A DNA stretch of 64,000 nt, taken from contig NZ_CP034438.1 in assembly GCF_003952265.1 (NCBI RefSeq), positions 124,001 to 188,000 of the forward strand. Direction: 5' to 3'. Positions 52,448 to 61,645 of the stretch are shown here, one piece after another. The notes below the pieces were generated by a model. The model was not told where the DNA came from and ran no database searches. It saw nothing but the letters and a program-made list of their open reading frames with translations. How positions within the stretch are numbered: the first letter of the stretch is position 1; each line of letters starts with the position of its first letter. The DNA is from Flaviflexus salsibiostraticola. GTDB taxonomy: Bacteria > Actinomycetota > Actinomycetes > Actinomycetales > Actinomycetaceae. The position numbers and the translations under genes were made by a program.

Positions 52448-54982
52448 GTGAAGTCAGCAGCAGTGAATACAGGTAGTCAGAATCCGGGAGAATCCGGAGC
52501 GGAAGAAGCGCGGGAGCAATTGTCTCCCCTCCTCCGACGAGTCGTACTCGACCAGAGGCTCGGAGGTGCCATTCTCATCGGCCGGGCCGGCAGCGGCCGT
52601 CGAGCCACCTTTGACGCGGCCGTCGCAGGCATTGAACCCCGGCCCACGGTCATCCATCTCAATGGCAGTCCCTTCGCGGCTCAGACGCGCTATGGCGTCC
52701 TCTCTCTCATGCTGTCGCGGCTCGAGACCACCCCATCGGTGTCCCGTCACGAGCTGGTCCGGGCTGTTGCCACACTCATCGGTGAGCAGCGAACCATCGT
52801 CACGCTCGGCAGTCCCGATTTCATCGACGGCGACTCTGCCGCCGTCTTGGCACAGCTCGCCGCCATGCGAAAAATCTCCCTCGTTGTCGTGTGTGAACGC
52901 ACCTCGCAGCTTCCCGCCGACATCTCGGCCCTTCACCGCTCCGGACTGCTCGTCCGCATCGATGTGCCAGGAATGGACGCGGGGCGCACGAAGTCCTTCC
53001 TCGAGGCGGAGCTTGGAGGACCGGTGTCAATGTTCGCCGCCGCGGTCCTGTGGCGCCTGTGCCGAGCCAGCCGTGCTCTCATCCGCCAGGTCGCCCGGGA
53101 GTTTGCCGCTCAGGGAAGGCTGCGGATCGAGGGCGGAACGTGGATCCTCGTTCCGGGCCCCGTCCACATCCCGGCTGGGATCCGAGTGCCGCATCTCGCG
53201 AGCGTGTCTCGGGAGGAGCGCCGTCTCCTCCTCCTTCTTGCCCAGGGTGGTCCGGCGAGCATGAGCGCCCTTCGCCACTGCGGCTTGGCGGGCGAGGTGA
53301 ACAGCCTCCGCTCGCGCGGTCTCGTCACCGTCGAGGGGTCTCGTTCGGAGTCGGTCGACCTCGCCGTGCCCCTCGTCGGCCACATTCTGCGTGAGAGAGC
53401 GGACGAGAGCGAGCTCGCGGATGAGGCGGTGCGCGAGGTGTATGCCGACCCGCAGGCCGCCCGCGTGCTGACGGAGGCAAGGGCGATGCGCGACGTCGGC
53501 GACGATGCCGGAGCGGTTGCCGCCATCGAGACATTCAGCCGGTCCGGGGGATTCTCGGCCGACGCATGGCGGACCGAGCCGAATACGCGCGGACTCATCC
53601 TCGAGGTGCAGGTCCGGGCGCTGCTGACGCGGGGACGCCATGCCAGCATCGACACGTGCCTGGCGCGAGCCGCTGAGGGACTCGCGTCTGCGGTCAAATT
53701 TGGGGCGGGTGGGCGCAGCCACGTCCAGGCCGAACAGCTCCTCGGGCTCCTCAGCGCCTATGCGGCCGTGATCACCGGCCGACCCCGTCAGGCCCTTGGC
53801 CTGACGGAGGTGCTGTGGGAGACCGAGGCGCTCCATCTCAAGGCCCTCGCCGTCCAAGCCGAGGCGTGGGCGGTGGCGGACCGACAGCGTGAGGCGCTGT
53901 CGATCGTCGCCTCCATCGACTCCGATATCGCGGCACTCCGGCTCGCCGGGGTTCTCGACGAGGTGATGACGCCCTGGGAGTGCGCCGACATCGAGTGCAC
54001 CCTGCTCAAGGTCCGCCTCCTGGCCGGCGATTGGCGCGCCGCCGCGAGGGCCGCGTCCCGGCTCGCCGAGGGCCGATACCCGGTGCCTCACGCCATTGCG
54101 TTCGGCGATGTCGTCGGCGGGATGCTCTCGGCATTGGCCCACGAGACGGACGAGGCTCTCAGCATCCTCCTGCCCGCAATGCACCAGCTGTCAGTCCTTG
54201 CCGACGGGGCCGTTCCGGCGGGAATCCGTGCCGCCGCGGCCTTCTGTCTCGCCGACCTCGACCACGGAGATGCAGAGAGCCTGTCCGCCCCGATTCCAGA
54301 TCCAGAACTGTCTTCATCAGACTTCCTCGGATGGGCGGGGGCGGTCCTCGACTGCCTGCGCCGCGGCAGGGACGACGCCGCCGGCGCGATCGTGGACCTT
54401 GTGGAGCTGGCCGACCGCTGCCATGACAGGGGAGCGGAGACGCTGGAGATGGGGGCACTCGCCGCTGCCCTGCGACTGGGAGACACCTCCGGCGCGGACC
54501 GCCTCGGACAGCTGTCCGCGAGATCGTCGGCGCCGGCCGCTGAAGGATATCGCCTTCTCGCCCGCTCGGTCGTCCGAGGGGACCCATCCGCCCTCGCCGA
54601 GGGTCTCGAGAGACTCATCCGCTGCGGCCAGCACCTCTATTCACACGGCCAGGGCGGAGTGCTCGTCGAGCGCCTCAGTCGGCAGGACCAGCGGCGTGTC
54701 CTCGCCGCGGCATTCCTCGAGACGCCTGGCGGGCCGTCCGCCGAGTCGGAACCCGCCGGTCATGCCCGCCAGGCGTGGCTCACCCACCTGACGAAGCGCG
54801 AGGCGCAGATCGCCAAGCAGGCGATCTCCGGGATGACGAACACGGCGATCGCACGGGTCAACGGGGTCTCCGTGCGGACCGTTGAGGGTCACCTTTACCA
54901 GGTCTACTCGAAGCTGCACGTGCGCAACAGGCAGGAGCTGGCGGCTCTTGCCCGGCCCGGCCGATCGTCGAGCCGATCGTGA
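52448..54982 (+). CDS. Large LuxR-type regulator 2, degenerate P-loop
   Basis: 844 residues, GTG start. Same plan as its neighbours: N-terminal nucleotide-binding-like domain, helical repeats, C-terminal LuxR HTH at about 781-835 (LTKREAQIAKQAISGMTNTA, then VSVRTVEGHLYQVYSKL). Residues 45-52 read GRAGSGRR, so both the lysine and the following Ser/Thr of the P-loop are lost; the Walker B-like segment VTLGSPDFIDGDS is only partly acidic. The 146-bp gap from regulator 1 is AT-richer and contains TAGGAT, perhaps its own promoter. Overlaps regulator 3 by GTGA. Confidence 0.85.
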   Translation: MKSAAVNTGSQNPGESGAEEAREQLSPLLRRVVLDQRLGGAILIGRAGSGRRATFDAAVAGIEPRPTVIHLNGSPFAAQTRYGVLSLMLSRLETTPSVSRHELVRAVATLIGEQRTIVTLGSPDFIDGDSAAVLAQLAAMRKISLVVVCERTSQLPADISALHRSGLLVRIDVPGMDAGRTKSFLEAELGGPVSMFAAAVLWRLCRASRALIRQVAREFAAQGRLRIEGGTWILVPGPVHIPAGIRVPHLASVSREERRLLLLLAQGGPASMSALRHCGLAGEVNSLRSRGLVTVEGSRSESVDLAVPLVGHILRERADESELADEAVREVYADPQAARVLTEARAMRDVGDDAGAVAAIETFSRSGGFSADAWRTEPNTRGLILEVQVRALLTRGRHASIDTCLARAAEGLASAVKFGAGGRSHVQAEQLLGLLSAYAAVITGRPRQALGLTEVLWETEALHLKALAVQAEAWAVADRQREALSIVASIDSDIAALRLAGVLDEVMTPWECADIECTLLKVRLLAGDWRAAARAASRLAEGRYPVPHAIAFGDVVGGMLSALAHETDEALSILLPAMHQLSVLADGAVPAGIRAAAAFCLADLDHGDAESLSAPIPDPELSSSDFLGWAGAVLDCLRRGRDDAAGAIVDLVELADRCHDRGAETLEMGALAAALRLGDTSGADRLGQLSARSSAPAAEGYRLLARSVVRGDPSALAEGLERLIRCGQHLYSHGQGGVLVERLSRQDQRRVLAAAFLETPGGPSAESEPAGHARQAWLTHLTKREAQIAKQAISGMTNTAIARVNGVSVRTVEGHLYQVYSKLHVRNRQELAALARPGRSSSRS

Positions 54983-57582
54983 TCCTCCCTCGGGTGGCCG
55001 CGTCCGCCGAATACGCCGAGCTCACGTCGATCCTCACCCGGCCCGGACCGGGCGGCGCGCTCATCCTCGGCGGCTTCGGCATCGGCAAGACGACGCTGGT
55101 GCGAACGGTGCTGGCGCGTCAGGATGTGCCCGCGCCCGCCATGAGGATCCACTGCAGCCCGACGCTCGCGCGTGAGCCGTGCGGGGCCCTGTCGCCCTAT
55201 CTCGGCGCTCCTGCGCCGGCGGAGAGTCCGGCGCAGGTGATCCGCGAGATCAGCGCGCTGCTCGGCGCCGAGGAGGCGGGAACCATCCCGATCGTCGTCG
55301 TCGAGGACGCGGAGTTCCTCGATGATGAGACCGCGTTCGTGCTCTCGACGCTCGTTGAGAATGCCGCGATCAAGCTCGTCGCCATCGGTCACGGCGGGGC
55401 CGATGGGGAGTCGACGCTGTACTCCCTCACCGAATCGGGGCTGCTCACCACGCTCGTCGTCCAGCCGCTCGACAGGGCAGGGGTGCGGTTCCTTTCCGAG
55501 GAGCTCGCGGGCGGGGTGTTCACTGCAACCGCAGTCGACATCATCACCGCGATGACGGGCGGGAATCCCAGCTTTGTCGAAGCCTTCGTCCGCTCCTGTC
55601 TCGATCAGGATCTCATCGTCCGCAGCTCTGCCGATGACGGCGGGCTCCTCACCCTGGCACGGCTCGATCCGGAACCCGACGAGCGTTTGATGGAGCTTGT
55701 TCGCGACGTGACGAGGTCACTGTCTGTCGACCACCGGATGGTGCTCGAGATCCTCGCGCTCGCAGGGCCCCAGCCGGGGCCGGTCCTATCCGCGGCGTCG
55801 GGCGGGGAGCACCGCCGTCTCATCGAAGCCGGCATACTCACCACCGGCGCTGACGGTCTCGTTCGCATCGCCTCCGAGATCCATGGACATGTCCTGCGCA
55901 GCATCGTTCCCCCGGGGCGCAGCGCCCAGCTCTACGCGACGTGGAGTGAGCACAGGGCGCGCGAAGTCCAGCCCACCTCGCTCGAGGTCCTCTGGGCGCT
56001 CGAAGTCGGCGCCGATATGCCATCCGACCTCGTGCTCGCGGCCATCGAGGATGCCGATATGGGTTTCGACTTCAGGCTCGCCTGGAGGCTGATCGATGCG
56101 GAGGCCACGACTGACTCCGACTCCGCAACCCTCCTTCGTGCGCGCACCCTCATCGGGCTCGGACGCCACTATTCGGCCCGAACCCTTCTCATGAGGGTGG
56201 CCGAGACGAGCACCGACCCAGCCACTCGGCAGGAGGCACTCACCCTTCTTCTCACGGCCTTCGACCAGATCGGGACGGACACAGCCGACATCGCGGCCTT
56301 CGAACGATGGTGGGACGAGCAGGCGCGGGCGCCCCGCAGGCGGGAGACGCTCGCGGCCGGGGTGGAGCGGCGGCGAGAGGATGTCCGCCGCCCCACGCAG
56401 ATCGCAGCGGGGGTCGCGACGGCGCCGCGCTCAATCGCCGACGCCGAGCGGATCCTCGCGAGCCCAGACCTCTCCGCGGACGGCCGCATCCTCGCACTCA
56501 TCGATCTCACCGACCTCCACTCCGTCGCCGGTCGCACCGACACCGCCCTCGAGATCGCCCGTACCGCGCTCGTCGGTCTGACCGACGAGCGCATGGCGGC
56601 GGACTACGAGCTCCTCGTCCTGGTCCGGATCGGGTGGAACCTCATCTTCTCGGGGAGGTACAGCGAGGCGGAGGACCTCCTCACGCACGCCCGAGGTGCC
56701 ACCCTCCACATCGCCCTTCACCGGGCCGGTGCTCTCGGTGTGCTCCGTTCGCTCCTCGAGCTCGCCCAGGGCCAGACTGGCCGTTCTCAGCGCACACTGG
56801 ACGAGGCCGTGGCCGAGCTTCGGCTGCGCGACACGGTCCAGATGCTGCCCTCGGCCCTCGCTCTTCGCATGCTCACCAGCCCATCGGCTGATCGAGTCCC
56901 GGCCGACGCCGCCCTCATCGACATCTTGTCCTCAGCCGCCAGTGGCCGCGCACAGGAGCCGCGACGGATCCTCGCGCGGGCGGCCCTCGCGGCCGCGAGG
57001 GGAGGGAGCCCTGCGGAGTATCCGCTTTTCGAGCGCGAGATGCTCGCAGCAGACTCGGAGCAGATCGTTGGAGAATCCGGTGGCGGCGCCCGACGCCGAC
57101 TCGCTGAGCTGGCAGACACGGCGGAGGGGAGCAGAGCTGGACTCCTCACGCGGCTCGCCCACGTGCTCGACGACCCGAGTCCGGATTCCGCCGAGCACGT
57201 GGCGCGGGACGCCATGGCGACGGGGGACTGGGGGATCGCGGCCCAGGCCCTCGCCCGGGCGGCATTCCTCTGGTCCGCCGCTGGCGATGTCCGCCGGTGT
57301 GGGATCGCCGTGCGCGAGCTCAAGGGGCTCATCCGGATCCGGGATGTCACCCCCGGCGAGTACGCCTCCCGGGCGCTTGCCATGGCGGAGCTGACGGGCC
57401 GTGAGGAGGAGATCGTCCGCCTCACCCGGTCGGGGCGAAGCAACGCCGAGATCGCGCGCGCACTCACAGTGTCCCAGCGCACGGTCGAGGGACATCTGTA
57501 CCGGATCTTCGCCAAGCTCGGGATCGCCGATCGGTCCCAGCTGGCCTCGCCTGAGTTCGACCCGGGTACAGCCGTGGTCTGA
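54979..57582 (+). CDS. Large LuxR-type regulator 3, intact P-loop
   Basis: 867 residues from the GTG overlapping the previous stop. Walker A is intact at residues 31-38 (GGFGIGKT) and Walker B is present (IPIVVVEDAEFLDDE). A long helical region follows, then the LuxR HTH at about 805-860 (LTGREEEIVRLTRSGRSNAE, then VSQRTVEGHLYRIFAKLGI). It shares with regulator 1 a VPPGRSAQL/IPPGRSLQL motif near the start of the helical region, which supports common descent. Likely the ATP-dependent member of the set. Sits directly upstream of the polysaccharide operon. Confidence 0.88.
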   Translation: MILPRVAASAEYAELTSILTRPGPGGALILGGFGIGKTTLVRTVLARQDVPAPAMRIHCSPTLAREPCGALSPYLGAPAPAESPAQVIREISALLGAEEAGTIPIVVVEDAEFLDDETAFVLSTLVENAAIKLVAIGHGGADGESTLYSLTESGLLTTLVVQPLDRAGVRFLSEELAGGVFTATAVDIITAMTGGNPSFVEAFVRSCLDQDLIVRSSADDGGLLTLARLDPEPDERLMELVRDVTRSLSVDHRMVLEILALAGPQPGPVLSAASGGEHRRLIEAGILTTGADGLVRIASEIHGHVLRSIVPPGRSAQLYATWSEHRAREVQPTSLEVLWALEVGADMPSDLVLAAIEDADMGFDFRLAWRLIDAEATTDSDSATLLRARTLIGLGRHYSARTLLMRVAETSTDPATRQEALTLLLTAFDQIGTDTADIAAFERWWDEQARAPRRRETLAAGVERRREDVRRPTQIAAGVATAPRSIADAERILASPDLSADGRILALIDLTDLHSVAGRTDTALEIARTALVGLTDERMAADYELLVLVRIGWNLIFSGRYSEAEDLLTHARGATLHIALHRAGALGVLRSLLELAQGQTGRSQRTLDEAVAELRLRDTVQMLPSALALRMLTSPSADRVPADAALIDILSSAASGRAQEPRRILARAALAAARGGSPAEYPLFEREMLAADSEQIVGESGGGARRRLAELADTAEGSRAGLLTRLAHVLDDPSPDSAEHVARDAMATGDWGIAAQALARAAFLWSAAGDVRRCGIAVRELKGLIRIRDVTPGEYASRALAMAELTGREEEIVRLTRSGRSNAEIARALTVSQRTVEGHLYRIFAKLGIADRSQLASPEFDPGTAVV

Positions 57583-58008
57583 ATCGCGTAGTCGTCGTTC
57601 GGATATGGGTGCGCTCCACGCGTGCCGCAGGGCCTTCTGAAACGTAGCCTCAAGACGGGATCGGCGCATGTGTCGACTCACCGATCCCGGAGGCGCCGAG
57701 CGAACCGGTCATGTGGGCAGAGCGCCATTAAGGACGGAGTCGGCGGCTGACGCGAACCCCGCGTGGGTTCCACCCCCAGCAGCCGCCGGCTCCCCCTTGC
57801 GCTGTCCCAGCTTCCCGTGCACCCCGTAGGCGGCGAGCCGAGTGTCGACCGAGTAGATCCGAGTACCAAGAGCCGTGGGCACGCACCAAACTCGAGTACT
57901 GCCCCACTCGTGTCTGCTCGGCGGGCGCGGCCTAGGCTCGCGTCAACGGCGCGAAACGTGGACTCGGCCAGCGTCGGCCGGGACTGACATGACTGGGGGA
58001 GTCAACGC
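57583..58008. other. 426-bp control region ahead of the polysaccharide operon
   Basis: No gene seen on either strand. It holds a 9-bp stem with a 30-odd base loop around 57737-57790 (CGGCGGCTG with CAGCCGCCG), which could end the regulator transcript. GAGTA recurs at 57851, 57861 and within CTCGAGTACT near 57894, a possible operator. No firm promoter was assigned. Confidence 0.5.
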
Positions 58009-59562
58009 ATGGGAATCGACACGGCGCGCGGCCTCGACGGGTTCCGAACAGGTCTGGCGCAGTCTTCGGGCTGGAGCCTGCCGACCTTCGGCGATCGGGT
58101 GGCGAGCCCACTCGGGTCTGTCCGGGAGGCTGTCCATTGGCGGCAACGATATCGGCGCCGCCTCCTCGTCACCGACATTCTCGTCATCACCCTTGCCGTC
58201 GCACTGCCCGTCGCGTATGCGGCCGTCGGTGCCGGATCCGTGTTCATCGATGAGGTCAGCCTCGCCAAGAGCTCCGCTCTTGCTGCCTTCGTCGCGGTCA
58301 GCTGGATCGTCGCCCTGCAGCTCGTCCACTCCCGCGCGGCCGGCTGCATCGCCGTCGGCACGTACGAATACCGGGCCGTCATCGGCGCCACGGCGGCCGT
58401 CGCGGGAGCGCTCTCGCTCGTCGCCGTCATCGGTGGAGACATGGGACTGCGGGGCTTCATCGTGGCCTCCCTGCCTGCCGGGCTCATCGGGCTCTTCCTC
58501 GGGCGGTGGGGCTGGCGGGCCTGGCTCCAGTCCCAGCGCAAGCGCGGCCACGCCCTCAGCGACGTCGTCATCTACGGTCAGGCGAAGGACACGTCCTACG
58601 TCGTCCGGCAGATCTCGAGGAAGTCCGGGGCGGCCTATCGCGTCGTCGGTGTCGTCCTCGACGGCGAGGCCGACACCGAGGCGGAGGCCCGCATCCGCGC
58701 GGCGAGCCCGGGCATCCCCATCCTCCGCGGCAGTGCTGGTCTCGAGGAGGACGTCAGTCGTCTCGGTGCCGATGCTGTGGTCATCGCAGGCTCTCTTCCC
58801 GGCGGGAACCGGGCCATCCAGGAGCTCGGCTGGCGGCTGGAGGATGCACGCACGGAGGTTATCCTCGTCCCCTCCCTCACGAACGTGGCGAGCCCGCGGA
58901 TCCGGCTCCGCCCGGTCGAGGGGCTTCCCCTCCTCCACGTCGAGCTGCCGACCTTCTCCGGCTACCGGCACGTCGTCAAGCGGGGGATGGACATCGTCGT
59001 CTCCTTCGCCGCCCTCGTCGTCCTCGCCCCGCTCTTCCTTCTCATTGCCCTGCTCGTGTCCACCGGAAGCCCCGGGGGCGTCATCTTCCGCCAGGTCCGC
59101 ACCGGGCGTCGAGGCCAGCCGTTCACCATGTACAAGTTCCGCTCCATGGTCGCCACCGCCGAGGAGGATCTCAAGGCGCTCGCACAGAAGAACGAGGGCG
59201 CGGGGCCCCTGTTCAAGATGAAGGACGACCCCCGTGTCACCCCGGTCGGCGTCTGGCTGCGCAAGTACTCGCTCGATGAGTTTCCCCAGTTCTACAACGT
59301 CCTCAAGGGCGATATGTCTCTCGTGGGGCCGCGCCCGCCGCTGCCGTCCGAGGTCGCCGCCTACGAGGGCCCCACCCATCGCCGCCTCTACATCAAGCCG
59401 GGTCTCACCGGTCTGTGGCAGATCAACGGTCGCTCCGACTTGGACTGGGAGGAGAGCGTCCGCCTTGACCTCTATTACGTCGAGAACTGGTCCGTCGCCG
59501 GCGACCTCGCCATCATGTGGCGCACATTCCGAGTCATGATCAAACCGTCAGGAGCCTACTGA
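58009..59562 (+). CDS. Polyprenyl-phosphate sugar-1-phosphate transferase (WbaP-like)
   Basis: 517 residues, ATG behind GGGGGAG. Starts assembly of a surface glycan by moving a sugar-1-phosphate from a nucleotide sugar to undecaprenyl phosphate. Four membrane helices at about 45-160, a soluble nucleotide-binding-like domain (VIYGQAKDTSYVVRQISRKS), a further helix from about 322 (KRGMDIVVSFAALVVLAPLF) and the catalytic domain with VIFRQVRTGRRGQPFTMYKF, LRKYSLDEFPQFYNVLKGDM, SLVGPRPPLPSE and KPGLTGLWQINGRSDLDWEE. Complete. First gene of the operon. Confidence 0.93.
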   Translation: MGIDTARGLDGFRTGLAQSSGWSLPTFGDRVASPLGSVREAVHWRQRYRRRLLVTDILVITLAVALPVAYAAVGAGSVFIDEVSLAKSSALAAFVAVSWIVALQLVHSRAAGCIAVGTYEYRAVIGATAAVAGALSLVAVIGGDMGLRGFIVASLPAGLIGLFLGRWGWRAWLQSQRKRGHALSDVVIYGQAKDTSYVVRQISRKSGAAYRVVGVVLDGEADTEAEARIRAASPGIPILRGSAGLEEDVSRLGADAVVIAGSLPGGNRAIQELGWRLEDARTEVILVPSLTNVASPRIRLRPVEGLPLLHVELPTFSGYRHVVKRGMDIVVSFAALVVLAPLFLLIALLVSTGSPGGVIFRQVRTGRRGQPFTMYKFRSMVATAEEDLKALAQKNEGAGPLFKMKDDPRVTPVGVWLRKYSLDEFPQFYNVLKGDMSLVGPRPPLPSEVAAYEGPTHRRLYIKPGLTGLWQINGRSDLDWEESVRLDLYYVENWSVAGDLAIMWRTFRVMIKPSGAY

Positions 59563-60635
59563 TGAGCACGCTATCCGACACTCTCCGCGTCGCCGTCATC
59601 GGCGCTGGCTACTGGGGTCCGAATCTCGCCCGCAACTTCGCCGCCTCACCCGACTGGGACCTCGTCGCCATCTGCGACCGCGATCGGGCGCGGGCGGAGG
59701 CACTCGCGCGGAATACCGGCGGCCCGGCCATCGCCGAGTCCGTCGACGAGCTCCTCGACTCCTACGATCTTGACGCCGTCGCGATCGCAACCCCGGCGCG
59801 GACCCACCACTCGATCGCTCTGGCGGCGATCGCCGCAGGTAGGCACGTCCTCGTTGAGAAGCCGCTCGCCCATTCGACCGCTGCCGGGCGGGAGATGGTC
59901 GAGGCCGCGAGGGCCGCGGGCCGGACCCTCATGGCCGACCACACGTACTGCTACACCCCGGCCGTCCTCAAGATCCGTGACCTCATCGACGCAGGAGAGC
60001 TCGGCGACATCCTCTATGTCGACTCGGTCCGCATCAATCTCGGGCTCGTCCAGCCGGACGTCGACGTCTTCTGGGATCTCGCCCCGCACGACCTGTCGAT
60101 CCTCGACTTCGTCCTGCCCGGCGGGCTCAACCCGCACTCCGTCCTCGCCGAGGGCGCTGACCCGCTCGGGGCGGGCAAGTCCTGCCTCGGCTACCTCAGC
60201 GTTCCGCTTCCCGGCGGGGCACTCGCCCATATCCACGTCAACTGGCTCTCCCCGACGAAGATCCGTCGCATGGTCATCGGCGGCAGCCGGACGACACTCG
60301 TGTGGGACGATCTCAACCCGCAGCAGCGGCTGTCGATCTTCGACCGGGGCGTCGATCTCGGGCTGCAGGAGATGATGCTCGGGGATGCGGCGGAGCGCAA
60401 GGGCGCGGCGATCTCCTACCGGTTGGGCGACACGTGGTCGCCCGCCCTGGCCGAGGTCGAGCCGCTCGGCCTCATGGTCGGCCAGTTCGCCTCGAGCATC
60501 CGCTCCGGCGAGGCGTCCCCGACGGATGGCGAGGCGGCCCTGAGGGTGCTGTCCGTGCTCGAGGCGGCGAGCGGCAGCCTGGCTGCCGGTGGCCCGGTCC
60601 GCCCATTCGAGGCGGCACGCGAGGAGGTTCGGTGA
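59562..60635 (+). CDS. Gfo/Idh/MocA-family oxidoreductase
   Basis: 357 residues from the ATG that overlaps the previous stop (TGATG). Rossmann motif VAVIGAGYWGPNLARNFAAS, then AIATPARTHHSIALAAIAAG, the EKP motif VLVEKPLAHST with its lysine, MADHTYCYTPAVLKIRDL and DLAPHDLSILDFVL with the active-site histidine. Relatives such as WbpB oxidise a UDP-sugar at C3 before amination, the role suggested here by the aminotransferase two genes on. Overlaps the next gene by GTGA. Confidence 0.9.
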   Translation: MSTLSDTLRVAVIGAGYWGPNLARNFAASPDWDLVAICDRDRARAEALARNTGGPAIAESVDELLDSYDLDAVAIATPARTHHSIALAAIAAGRHVLVEKPLAHSTAAGREMVEAARAAGRTLMADHTYCYTPAVLKIRDLIDAGELGDILYVDSVRINLGLVQPDVDVFWDLAPHDLSILDFVLPGGLNPHSVLAEGADPLGAGKSCLGYLSVPLPGGALAHIHVNWLSPTKIRRMVIGGSRTTLVWDDLNPQQRLSIFDRGVDLGLQEMMLGDAAERKGAAISYRLGDTWSPALAEVEPLGLMVGQFASSIRSGEASPTDGEAALRVLSVLEAASGSLAAGGPVRPFEAAREEVR

Positions 60636-61645
60636 GCGGGCTCGACGGCGCGCGGATCGTCGTGACGGGGGGAGCCGGCTTCATCGGCAGTCACACTGTC
60701 GATGCGCTGCTCGGCACCCACCCGGCCCACGTGCTCGTCCTCGATTCTCTCGTCAACGGCTCAGAGGAGAACCTCTCCCAGTGGGAGGGTGACTCGAGGT
60801 TGAGCCTCGTCGTCGGCGACATCCGTGACCGGGGCCTCGTCGACTCCGTCATGGCGGGCGCGGATGTCGTCTTCCACCTCGCCTGCCTCGGGGTGCGCCA
60901 CAGCCTCCACAGCCCGGTCGCCAATCACGAGGTCAACGCGACCGGCTCGCTCATGGTCGCCCTGGCGGCGCGGGACGCGGGGGTGTCCCGCCTCGTCCAC
61001 GTGTCCTCGAGCGAGGTGTTCGGCACGGCCCGCACGGTGCCGATGGACGAGAACCACCCAACGTGGCCCGAGACCGTCTACGGGGCGGGCAAGCTCGCCG
61101 GCGAAGCCTACTCGCGGGCGATGTTCCGCACGTTCGGGACGCCGGTCGTCGTCGTTCGCCCTTTCAACACCTATGGACCCCGCAGTCACGCCGAGGGCGA
61201 CAGCGGCGAGATCATCCCGCGCACGATCGTCCGGATGGCGAATGGGGAGCGGCCCGTCCTCTACGGGGATGGCAACCAGACCCGGGACTTCATGCACGTC
61301 TCCGACACGGCGGCAGGGCTCCTCGCCCTTGCCGAATGCGACGAGGCGATCGGGCGGACCGTGACGATCGGCACCGGCGTGGAGACGACGATGCGGGAGG
61401 TGTGCCGTCTCATCGCCGACGCTCTCGGCCGCCCCGATCTCACGCCGCGGATGCTCCCTGGCCGCCCGGGTGACGTCCTGCGGCTGTGCGCCGATGGAAC
61501 GACGATGGCACGCCTGACGGGCTTCACGCCGACAGTCACCCTCGCGGATGGCATCGCCGACCTCGTCGACTGGTTCGCCGGCAGGGCGACGGAGGACATG
61601 CTCATCGAGGACCTGAACTGGGAGCGCGACGAGGTGGCGCCATGA
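60632..61645 (+). CDS. NAD-dependent nucleotide-sugar epimerase/dehydratase
   Basis: 337 residues, GTG start behind GAGGAGG. Extended short-chain dehydrogenase: VTGGAGFIGSHTVDALLGTH, GDIRDRGLVDSVMAGADVVF, HLACLGVRHSLHSPVANHEV, catalytic serine in VHVSSSEVFG and YGAGKLAGEAYS (YxxxK), then RPFNTYGPRSHAEG and TRDFMHVSDTAAGL. It could epimerise or dehydrate a UDP-sugar; the exact reaction cannot be read from sequence. Overlaps the aminotransferase by ATGA. Confidence 0.9.
   Translation: MSGLDGARIVVTGGAGFIGSHTVDALLGTHPAHVLVLDSLVNGSEENLSQWEGDSRLSLVVGDIRDRGLVDSVMAGADVVFHLACLGVRHSLHSPVANHEVNATGSLMVALAARDAGVSRLVHVSSSEVFGTARTVPMDENHPTWPETVYGAGKLAGEAYSRAMFRTFGTPVVVVRPFNTYGPRSHAEGDSGEIIPRTIVRMANGERPVLYGDGNQTRDFMHVSDTAAGLLALAECDEAIGRTVTIGTGVETTMREVCRLIADALGRPDLTPRMLPGRPGDVLRLCADGTTMARLTGFTPTVTLADGIADLVDWFAGRATEDMLIEDLNWERDEVAP

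Noticed and set aside
57851..57900. Short repeats as a possible CRISPR array
   Set aside because: Words are 5 bp, irregularly spaced, with no repeat-spacer periodicity and no cas genes; nothing CRISPR-like was seen in the window.
57875..59221. 448-codon frame overlapping the sugar transferase
   Set aside because: Ser/Arg/Pro-rich shadow of the WbaP-like gene; no start signal and no family resemblance.
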